A stretch of DNA of 64,000 bases, from positions 62,001-126,000 of the forward strand of contig NZ_BDAY01000022.1 in NCBI RefSeq assembly GCF_001612685.1, read 5' to 3'. A program made the translations under genes and the position numbers. Position 1 is the stretch's first letter. Each line of letters begins with the position of its first letter. Under the pieces are notes generated by a model. It was not told where the DNA came from. It saw only the letters and a list, made by a program, of their open reading frames with translations, and made no database searches. Positions 16,398-23,425 of the stretch are shown piece after piece. This DNA is from Nocardia altamirensis NBRC 108246 (GTDB taxonomy: Bacteria; Actinomycetota; Actinomycetes; Mycobacteriales; Mycobacteriaceae).

Positions 16398-17582
16398 TCA
16401 CTGTTTCGGTTGCTGCCATCCGGTGTACGCCTCGGCGAAATACGTGGAGCCGTGTCGTGATCCGGTGATCAACGCCAGCTCGCCGCGTTGGCGCTGGATA
16501 TCGAAGGGCGTCGCGCCGGGGACCATGTGCAGCATGGTGGTCGCCCAGTACGAGAAATGCTGTGCCCGCCATACCCGTTCGAGCGCGCGTTCGGTGTACC
16601 GATCGAGCACATCCGCATCCCCTGCAGCATAGAAATCGGCGATCACCTCGGCGAGGATCGCGACGTCGGCGAGCGCCAGGTTCAGGCCCTTGGCACCGGT
16701 CGGCGGCACAGTGTGCGCGGCGTCGCCGGCGAGCAGCAGCCGGTCGTGCCGCAGCGGGGCGGTGACAAAGGATCGGAAGGGCAGCACCATCTTCGCGGTG
16801 ATCGGCCCTTCCTCCACCTCGAATCCGTTGCCGTTGACGCGGCGGCGCATCTCGGTCCAGATCCGGTCGTCGTCCCACTCCTGCGGCCGCTCGTCCGGCG
16901 CGCACTGGAAATACATCCGCTGCACCGTCGGCGTGCGCTGGCTGACCAGCGCGAAGCCGTAATCGGAACGGGTGTAGACCAATTCATCGTGCGAGGGCGC
17001 AGCCTCGGCCAGAAAGCCGAACCAGGCGAACGGATACTCGCGGAACCATTCACCACGGCCGCCGTCGGGAAAGGCATGGCGGCAGATCGATCGGGAACCG
17101 TCGGCGCCGATGAGCAGGTCCGCCTCGAGGCGCGTCACGCTGCCGTCCGGCTCGGTGTAGGTCACCGTCGGGCGGGCACCGGAAATGTCGACGGCGGTAT
17201 CGGACACCCCGTAGCGCACATCACCACCGTCGGACCTGCGCCGTGCGGCCAGGTCGATGAACACGTCGGTCTGCGGGTACAGCCACACGGATTCGCCGAC
17301 CAGCCCCTGGAAGTCGATCCGGTGGTTCTCCCCGTCGAACCGGAGCACCACGCCGTCGTGCCGGTGGCCTTCGGTGAGTACCCGCGTGGATGCTCCCGAA
17401 TCCACCAGCAGCCGAACGGATCCCGCCTCCAGGATGCCTGCGCGGATGGTGCCTGCGATCTCGTCGTAGGTGCGGTGATCGACGGTCACCGTCTCGATGC
17501 CGCTGCGGCCGAGCAGATGTGACAGCAGCAGACCGGCCGGGCCTGCACCGACAATCGCGACCTGGGTGCGCAGCGTCTTCAC
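16398..17582 (-). CDS. pobA: 4-hydroxybenzoate 3-monooxygenase
   Basis: The 394-residue flavoprotein has exactly the usual PobA length. It begins with the FAD dinucleotide fold 'VAIVGAGPAGLLLSHLL', has the 'GADGSRS' DG motif near the middle and the ribityl-binding 'GDAAHTVPPTGAKGLNLAL' near residue 290. It hydroxylates 4-hydroxybenzoate to protocatechuate with NAD(P)H and O2. The GTG at 17582 overlaps the transporter stop by GTGA. The long frame reading on to 18794 is an artefact of the overlapping transporter gene. Confidence 0.94.
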   Translation of the reverse strand: MKTLRTQVAIVGAGPAGLLLSHLLGRSGIETVTVDHRTYDEIAGTIRAGILEAGSVRLLVDSGASTRVLTEGHRHDGVVLRFDGENHRIDFQGLVGESVWLYPQTDVFIDLAARRRSDGGDVRYGVSDTAVDISGARPTVTYTEPDGSVTRLEADLLIGADGSRSICRHAFPDGGRGEWFREYPFAWFGFLAEAAPSHDELVYTRSDYGFALVSQRTPTVQRMYFQCAPDERPQEWDDDRIWTEMRRRVNGNGFEVEEGPITAKMVLPFRSFVTAPLRHDRLLLAGDAAHTVPPTGAKGLNLALADVAILAEVIADFYAAGDADVLDRYTERALERVWRAQHFSYWATTMLHMVPGATPFDIQRQRGELALITGSRHGSTYFAEAYTGWQQPKQ

Positions 17583-18823
17583 GCCTGATGTCCTCCCGTC
17601 GCCGCCGGGACGACCGGCTCGACCGGTGCGAGCCCGTCGATGGTTGTCCTCGGCACCGCGGCCATGGCGAGCAGCCCGATGCCCGCGACCGCGGCGAACA
17701 GATAGAAGCCCCAGGGATTGGCGGACCCGATCACGATGAGCCAGCCGGTCACCGTCGGGCCGAAGATCGCGCCGAGGCGGCCGACGCCCGCCGCGAATCC
17801 CATTGCGGTTGACCGGATTTCGGCCGGATAGGCCTGGGCCACATAAGCGTAGATGAGGACCTGCGCGGAGAAGACGAAGATGCCGGTGATCAGCACCAGC
17901 GCATTGAGCACCAGATTGCTCGTCATCTTGATGCTCAGCAACGCCAGGAACACCGCGGCCGCACCGAACCACATCAGCACCGTCGGCTTGATGCCTCGCC
18001 GATCGGCAAGCGTACCCGCCGTCAACAGGCCGATCACCGCCCCGACGTTCAACATCAACAGCACCGTCAGCGAGGTGGACATGTTGTATCCGGCGTCCCG
18101 CATCAGCTTGGGCAGCCAGGTGTTCAAGCCGTACACGAGCAGCAGACCCATGAACGATCCGACCCAAACCCCCAGCGTCGCACGCAGATACAGCGGACGA
18201 AGCAAGACCTTGGGCGAGACCCTGGTCGGCGCCGACTTGGCGGCGAGGTAGGCCTCGGATTCGGGCAGTTTCGCCCAGATCACCGGCAGCAGAACGAGTC
18301 CGGCGATGCCGCCCCCGTAGAACAGCGGCTGCCAGTGCGGGACGACGCGCAGGGCGAGCAGCGCGGTGAGCACCGCGCCGGTGTGATAGCCGGTCATGGT
18401 GATCGTGCTGGCGAAGGCGCGGCGTTCCGGCGGCATGTGTTCGGCCATGAAGGTCAGCGCCGTCGGCAGGCCTGCGCCGAGGCCGATGCCCGCGATCAGC
18501 CGGAACGCGCCGAACACCGTAACGGACCCCGCGAACGGGACGATGGCGGTGAACAACGAGAACAGGGCGATCGAGCCGAGCAGCATCCGGCGGCGACCGT
18601 AGCGGTCGGCGATCGGCCCGGACGCCGTCGCACCGATGGCGACGCCGACCAGCGAGATGGTCGCGGCGAAAGTCGCACTGGCGGCGGTGAAGCCGAGATA
18701 GTGCTGGTCGATGAGGGTGGGGATGACGGCGCCGAGCACGACGAGGTCGTAGCCCTCCAGCAAGACGATGAGCCAGCAAAGTACGGCTGACCACGACATC
18801 AACTTCTTCATGGTGGTGTTCAT
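17579..18823 (-). CDS. pcaK: 4-hydroxybenzoate transporter, AAHS-family MFS
   Basis: This 414-residue, about 12-helix MFS protein has 'EGYDLVVLGAVIPTL' in helix 1, motif A 'GPIADRYGRRRMLLGS' and the aromatic-acid/H+ symporter features 'RLIAGIGLGAGLPTALTFMAE' and 'SFMGLLLVYGLNTWLP'. It imports 4-hydroxybenzoate or protocatechuate. The ATG at 18823 is taken as the start; an AGGA lies very close, so the ATG at 18811 and a GTG at 18853 remain possible. It is first in the operon, divergent from a LysR gene, and overlaps pobA by four bases. Confidence 0.9.
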   Translation of the reverse strand: MNTTMKKLMSWSAVLCWLIVLLEGYDLVVLGAVIPTLIDQHYLGFTAASATFAATISLVGVAIGATASGPIADRYGRRRMLLGSIALFSLFTAIVPFAGSVTVFGAFRLIAGIGLGAGLPTALTFMAEHMPPERRAFASTITMTGYHTGAVLTALLALRVVPHWQPLFYGGGIAGLVLLPVIWAKLPESEAYLAAKSAPTRVSPKVLLRPLYLRATLGVWVGSFMGLLLVYGLNTWLPKLMRDAGYNMSTSLTVLLMLNVGAVIGLLTAGTLADRRGIKPTVLMWFGAAAVFLALLSIKMTSNLVLNALVLITGIFVFSAQVLIYAYVAQAYPAEIRSTAMGFAAGVGRLGAIFGPTVTGWLIVIGSANPWGFYLFAAVAGIGLLAMAAVPRTTIDGLAPVEPVVPAATGGHQA

Positions 18824-18880
18824 TTCCTGGTGTGCAGTTGTGATGGCCCTCACGCTACGATCGGCAGCATCAGAAATCCA

Positions 18881-18902
18881 ATAGATGTTTTTCGAGATCT
18901 AT
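18881..18902. promoter_or_regulatory. LysR-type operator between pcaK and the regulator
   Basis: ATAGAT (18881-18886) and ATCTAT (18897-18902) form a perfect inverted pair 10 bases apart, the T-N11-A type expected for LysR proteins. GAGATCTAT occurs at 18894-18902 and again at 18909-18917, overlapping the regulator start codon. The site sits in an AT-rich dip between the two divergent starts, so it can serve both pcaK-operon activation and autoregulation. Confidence 0.6.
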
Positions 18903-18915
18903 ATAGAGGAGATCT

Positions 18916-19818
18916 ATGGGTGCCGAGTTCGATCTCAACCTGATCAGGACCTTCGTCCTGCTCTACGAGACGCGCAGCGTGACGGCCGCCGCGGACGTGC
19001 TCGGCGTCACCCAACCCACGGTCAGCTACGGCCTCGGCAAGCTGCGCCGCAAGCTCGGCGACGAACTGTTCGTGCGCGGCCCCGGCGGGCTGCTCCCGAG
19101 CTCGGAGGCCGAGCGGCTCTATCCGCCGCTGCGTACCGCCATCGAGCAGCTCGACGTAACCATCGGCGCGGCAAAGGATTTCGATGCGTCCGGGCCGATC
19201 AGCTTCGCGCTCGGACTGTCCGACCTCGGCGAGGTCAACGTGCTGCCGCTGGTGATCGCCGAGCTGGAGGCGCGCGCACCGGCGGCCACCCTGCAGGTGC
19301 ACGCCTTCGATGTCGACACCGCCGTCGATCAGCTGACCCGCGGCCAGGTGGATGCGATCGTGGCCAGCCCGCTGCTGGATTCGACACGGGTCAACCGGGT
19401 TCCGCTGTTCACCGAGGGCTACATCGGCATGGTCTCGAATGATCACCCGCGCCTGCGCAAAGGTACCCCGACCGACGCCGAGCTCCGGGACGAACGCCAC
19501 ATCGTCGTCGACGGAACCACCGGGCACACCGCCCCACGCCAAGCCTTGCGTACCCACGGCCTCGAGGGACGAATCGCGGTGCGCGTCACCCGCTTTGCCA
19601 CCCTCCCCTACGTCGTGCAGGACAGCGAGCTCGTCGCCATCGTGCCGCAACGCATCGGCCGCGCCCTGTCCCGAACCCACCCGGTCCGCACCTTCGAGCT
19701 GCCGTGGCCCATCGAGCCCGCCGAGGTCGCCGCCTACACCCGCCGGACCCCGGGCCGCAGCCCTGCGCAGCATTGGTTTCTCGCCGTGATCCGCGCCGCA
19801 CTCCAGGACCTGCCCTGA
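18916..19818 (+). CDS. LysR-type regulator of the pca operon
   Basis: The 300-residue LysR protein opens 'DLNLIRTFVLLYETRSVTAAADVLGVTQPTVSYGLGKLR', a standard winged helix-turn-helix, followed by the periplasmic-binding-like effector domain from about residue 90. The ATG at 18916 has GAGGAG five bases upstream. It is divergent from pcaK-pobA-pcaIJFHGBDC, and a palindrome suited to LysR binding lies between them. It most likely activates the operon in response to 4-hydroxybenzoate or a pathway intermediate. Many actinobacteria use an IclR-type PcaR instead, so this control is worth noting. Confidence 0.88.
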   Translation: MGAEFDLNLIRTFVLLYETRSVTAAADVLGVTQPTVSYGLGKLRRKLGDELFVRGPGGLLPSSEAERLYPPLRTAIEQLDVTIGAAKDFDASGPISFALGLSDLGEVNVLPLVIAELEARAPAATLQVHAFDVDTAVDQLTRGQVDAIVASPLLDSTRVNRVPLFTEGYIGMVSNDHPRLRKGTPTDAELRDERHIVVDGTTGHTAPRQALRTHGLEGRIAVRVTRFATLPYVVQDSELVAIVPQRIGRALSRTHPVRTFELPWPIEPAEVAAYTRRTPGRSPAQHWFLAVIRAALQDLP

Positions 19819-19911
19819 CCTCAGCTGCAGGCCCCTTGCCGACCGAGGCCGCAGCCGATAGCATCGAGACAATCGAACGTTATTTGTCTCGACTATCTCA
19901 TTGGAGGGGCC

Positions 19912-20304
19912 GTGCCGGCACCAGCCGATCCGAAGCAAAGGTTCATGGCCGTGATCCAACGCAATGTCGTGAACCCGGTCGCACGGCGCTTCACCAGTCA
20001 TGCGCTTCTGGAGACCATCGGACGCAAGAGCGGACTGGCGCGAATCACCCCGATCGGCGGTCGGCGCACCGGCGCGCAGTTCTGGTTCGTCTCCGAATAC
20101 GGCGAGCGGTCTCAGTACGTCCAAAACATCAAGGCGAACCCGGCCGTCCGCGTCCGGCTCGGCGGGCAGTGGTACCCCGGCACCGCGCACCTGATGCCCG
20201 AGGACGACGCCCGTCGCCGCCTATTGAGCCTGCCGCGCATCAACAGCGCCGGGGTATGGGCTGTCGGAAACAACCTCCTGACCATCCGCGTCGATCTGGA
20301 CTGA
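19912..20304 (+). CDS. Deazaflavin-dependent nitroreductase family protein
   Basis: The 130-residue protein fits the actinobacterial deazaflavin (F420)-dependent reductase family (Ddn-like split beta-barrel): 'LLETIGRKSGLARITPIGG', 'FWFVSEYGERSQYVQNIKANPAVRVRLGGQWYPGTA' spread over residues 34-100. It probably binds F420 and reduces quinones or similar compounds. The GTG at 19912 is chosen for GGAGG seven bases upstream. It stands alone between the LysR gene and the long spacer before the encapsulin gene. Confidence 0.8.
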   Translation: MPAPADPKQRFMAVIQRNVVNPVARRFTSHALLETIGRKSGLARITPIGGRRTGAQFWFVSEYGERSQYVQNIKANPAVRVRLGGQWYPGTAHLMPEDDARRRLLSLPRINSAGVWAVGNNLLTIRVDLD

Positions 20305-20807
20305 CGGCGGGACCGCCCTGTAGCGCCCAGTCGATCGCCGCGAGCAGCGCGGCAACCGCCAGCGAGGTATACGAGTCGCCCAACAGGAATTAGCAGAGCT
20401 CCCAGCGGAATTCGCCCCGACGGAGCCAGCATGGGCAAACGCGCGACCAGGCCGACCAGTCCACATATCGGCGGCTGGAAGATAGCTGCGCACAAGCGAT
20501 CTGTCTGTATTTACGCGATTCGAATCGGAACGTTATCCACCGTTGATCCGATCGGCTACATGTCGTAACCATCCGAACAGAACGCATGGATATTCGAGTT
20601 TTCACTGCGGGCGGCCGGTGCCGCGGCCTACCATTAGCAGCGTCTTAAACCCCCTGTCGTGTAACAAAATTCGCTCGAGCGCACAGCGCCTGTCGACTAC
20701 CCGCCGCCTACTGTCTTGTCGTCGACAAAGCCGTCGAATCTGAAAAATCACCGACTCTAATTTCCGCTTCGGCTGTCCCGGTGATCATTTCGAGGTGAGG
20801 ATAAAAC
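20305..20807. other. 503-base spacer upstream of the encapsulin-terpene cluster
   Basis: No credible gene is seen. The last 300 bases are much richer in A+T than their surroundings, as expected for a control region. TTGTC and GACAA flank a 3-base GTC at about 20717-20729, and GTCGAC occurs twice (near 20693 and 20720), which may form an operator. No single -35/-10 pair stands out. GAGG at 20792-20795 is the ribosome site of the encapsulin gene. Confidence 0.5.
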
Positions 20808-22214
20808 ATGACAATCGAAATGTCTGTCAGTACCACCAATCACGTCCGCAAGAGTCTGAGTACCGAGGCCGCCCACAAGTTGGCGACCACCACCAAGTCC
20901 GAGCCACAGATGCAGGGCATCAGCTCGCGCTGGCTGACGAGAATGCTGCCGTGGACGCAGGTCAGCGGCGGTATCTACCGGGTGAACCGCCGCCTCACCC
21001 ATACCGTCGGCAACGGTGAAGTCGAATACATCGTCGAGGGCTCGCAGGCCAGGGTGATCCCCCAGGAACTGCGCGAACTGCCGCAGCTGCACGACCTGGA
21101 GGACGAGGAAGTACTTGCCGCATTGGCCCAGCGGTTCGAACAGCGCGATCTGGAACCGGGCACCGTCGTCGCCGAATTCGGTAACCCGATGAATCAGGTC
21201 ATGCTGATCGTGCACGGGAAATTGAACAAGATCGGCACCGGTGAATACGGTGAGCAGACGATGGTCGGAATCCTGGCGGGCGGCAACTACTTCGGCGACC
21301 AATGCCTCACCGACAACTCGGCCATTTGGCCGGTCACCGTCAAGGCGGTCACCAGGACGACCATGCTGGTGCTTCCCAGGCAGTCACTCGACGAATTCCT
21401 CGACAACACGCCTGCACTTCGCGAGCAACTCTCGCGCGTGGCGGACGCCGCTACCAAGCCGCAGAACAAACAGGGCGAGGCGGCGATCCAGATCACCTCG
21501 GGCCACGCAGGCGAGCCCGAACTGGACGGTACCTTCGTCGACTACGACGCCAGCCCAAGGGAATACGAACTCAGCCTGGCCCAGAGCGTGCTTCGGGTGC
21601 ACACCCGCGTCGCTGATCTGTTCAACGATCCGATGAATCAGACCGAGCAGCAGTTGCGACTCACCATCGAAGCGCTCTACGAACGCCGCGAACACGACCT
21701 CGTCAACAACAGCGACTTCGGGCTGCTGCACAACTGCGATCTCAAGCAGCGCATCTACACGGAGTCAGGTCCGCCGACTCCGGACGATATGGACGAGCTG
21801 CTCAGCATGCGGCGCAGCACGAAACTCTTTATCGCACACCCGAAAGCGATCGCCGCATTCGGGCGCGAGTGCAGCAAACGCGGCCTGTATCCCGACCCGG
21901 TCGACGTCGACGGCCATCGCGTACCCGCATGGCGCGGCGTACCGATCTTCCCCTGCGGCAAGATCCCCGTCAGCGACACCCAAACCACCTCGATTCTGGC
22001 GATGCGCACCGGCGAAAAGGACCAGGGCGTCATCGGATTGCATCAAGTCGGGCTCCCCGATGAATACGAGCCGAGCCTCAACGTCCGGTTCAAGGGCATC
22101 GACGACCAGTCGATCATCTCCTACCTCGTGAGTTGCTATTACTCGGCCGCAGTGCTCGTGCCGGACGCACTCGGCATCCTCGACAACGTCTCGGTCGCCA
22201 GGCAGGCAGGCTGA
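20808..22214 (+). CDS. Family 2B encapsulin shell protein with cNMP-binding-like domain (EshA-like)
   Basis: The 468-residue protein has the layout of family 2B encapsulins, formerly annotated as cyclic-nucleotide-binding proteins such as Streptomyces EshA. An N-terminal arm (1-60) holds 'MLPWTQVSGGIYRVNRRL'. A cNMP-binding-like insert (about 95-215) has 'LEPGTVVAEFG' and 'GGNYFGDQCLTD'. The HK97-type shell part (about 225-468) includes 'YELSLAQSVLRVHTRVADL', 'LKQRIYTESG', 'VPAWRGVPIFPCGKIPV' and 'LPDEYEPSLNVRFKGID'. Such proteins self-assemble into protein shells that hold cargo enzymes. In the phosphate-binding cassette the usual Arg position reads W174-P175, so cyclic nucleotide binding is doubtful. 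GAGG eight bases before the ATG supports the start. The downstream genes make terpene cargo likely. Confidence 0.9.
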   Translation: MTIEMSVSTTNHVRKSLSTEAAHKLATTTKSEPQMQGISSRWLTRMLPWTQVSGGIYRVNRRLTHTVGNGEVEYIVEGSQARVIPQELRELPQLHDLEDEEVLAALAQRFEQRDLEPGTVVAEFGNPMNQVMLIVHGKLNKIGTGEYGEQTMVGILAGGNYFGDQCLTDNSAIWPVTVKAVTRTTMLVLPRQSLDEFLDNTPALREQLSRVADAATKPQNKQGEAAIQITSGHAGEPELDGTFVDYDASPREYELSLAQSVLRVHTRVADLFNDPMNQTEQQLRLTIEALYERREHDLVNNSDFGLLHNCDLKQRIYTESGPPTPDDMDELLSMRRSTKLFIAHPKAIAAFGRECSKRGLYPDPVDVDGHRVPAWRGVPIFPCGKIPVSDTQTTSILAMRTGEKDQGVIGLHQVGLPDEYEPSLNVRFKGIDDQSIISYLVSCYYSAAVLVPDALGILDNVSVARQAG

Positions 22215-22363
22215 CCCGTCACGGAACAGCGGTCGCCGCGGTGCGGCGCCCGCAGCGGCTTTCCGATCCGATCACCATGGTGCGCGCCGTCGGCGGACAT
22301 CCGACCGACGGCGAGATCGGCACGCCCGCAAGCGATTCCGTTCTTCCAGTGACAAGGGAAGGT

Positions 22364-23404
22364 ATGTGCGTGGCGATGGTCGAGAGTACCTCCACGGCAG
22401 CAGCCCGGCAGGCCGCGGAGATCCTGGCACGGGTCAGGCGGATGTGTGATCCCCTACTACGCGAGGCGGTTTCGTCACTGCCCGAACCTCTCGGGCTGAT
22501 GGGCCGCTATCACTTCGGCTGGTGCGATGCCGAAGGCACCCCGGTGCACGAACCCGCTGGCAAGGCGTTGCGGCCCGCGCTGACCGTCAGCGCGGCAGTG
22601 GCCTGCGGCGCAGGCCCGCGCTCCGCGCTGTCCGCGGCCGTCGCCGTGGAGCTGGTGCACAATTTCACGCTGTTGCACGACGACATCATGGACGGCGATC
22701 GGATCAGACGCGGGCGGCCCGCGGTCTGGACCGTGTGGGGTATCGCCGATGCGATGCTGCTCGGCGACGCGCTGCACGCCCTGGCGGCGCGGGTTCTGGT
22801 GACCGGGCTGCCTGGACCCACCGCCATGACCGCGGTCGCCACCCTCGAGCAGGCGATCATCGAGATGTGCCGCGGCCAGCACGAGGACTGCCGCTTCGGG
22901 TCGGGCAGGCGGGTCGATATCGACGAATACGCACGCATGGCCATGGGCAAGACCGGCGCGCTGATGGGGTGCGCCTGCGCACTCGGCGCCCTGTGTGCGA
23001 AGGCGGATCGAACGACGGTGTCGGCGATGGACACGTTCGGGCGCGAGCTCGGCATGGCCTTCCAGTTCGTCGACGACTTCATCGGCATCTGGGGTGACCC
23101 CGCCGTCACCGGCAAGCCGGCGAACGACCTTGCACGGCAGTCCATGTCGCTACCGGTGGTGGCGGCGCTCGATTCCGGAACGGCGGCGGCGACCGAGCTG
23201 GCGACCATGTACGCCGACGAGTCCGCCACCGGCGGCATGGATGTCGCCCGCGCGGCGGCCCTGGTCGAGTCGGCAGGCGGGCGGCAAGGCACCCTGCGGC
23301 ACGCCGAACGCCGGGTGCGTGCGGCGATCGCCGCACTGGCCAACCCCGCCGCGGCCGCGGATCTGGTGGTGCTCGCGCACATGGTGTCCCGCCGGAACCG
23401 CTGA
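22364..23404 (+). CDS. Polyprenyl diphosphate synthase, probable encapsulin cargo
   Basis: The protein (346 residues from the ATG at 22364) is a trans-prenyltransferase. It has 'GKALRPALTV' for the allylic substrate, the first Asp-rich motif 'LLHDDIMD' and the second 'FVDDFIGIWGD'. It condenses isopentenyl diphosphate onto an allylic diphosphate to give the chain used by a terpene cyclase; chain length cannot be read safely. AAGGG five bases upstream favours 22364. The frame is open to an earlier ATG at 22277 without a ribosome site, which would add 29 Gly/Pro/Thr-rich residues of the disordered type that load cargo in family 2B systems. It lies directly after the encapsulin gene and 21 bases before geoA. 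Confidence 0.85.
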   Translation: MCVAMVESTSTAAARQAAEILARVRRMCDPLLREAVSSLPEPLGLMGRYHFGWCDAEGTPVHEPAGKALRPALTVSAAVACGAGPRSALSAAVAVELVHNFTLLHDDIMDGDRIRRGRPAVWTVWGIADAMLLGDALHALAARVLVTGLPGPTAMTAVATLEQAIIEMCRGQHEDCRFGSGRRVDIDEYARMAMGKTGALMGCACALGALCAKADRTTVSAMDTFGRELGMAFQFVDDFIGIWGDPAVTGKPANDLARQSMSLPVVAALDSGTAAATELATMYADESATGGMDVARAAALVESAGGRQGTLRHAERRVRAAIAALANPAAAADLVVLAHMVSRRNR

Positions 23405-23425
23405 TGCCGACCGTGAGGAGATGAC

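Noticed and set aside
16398..18794. Apparent 798-residue fusion of transporter region and pobA
   Set aside because: The first 400 residues are an out-of-frame reading of pcaK. The GTG at 17582 with GGAGG gives a normal 394-residue PobA.
20221..20493. Minus-strand open frame in the spacer before the encapsulin gene
   Set aside because: No ribosome site, no recognisable motifs, and it overlaps the end of the deazaflavin-dependent reductase gene.
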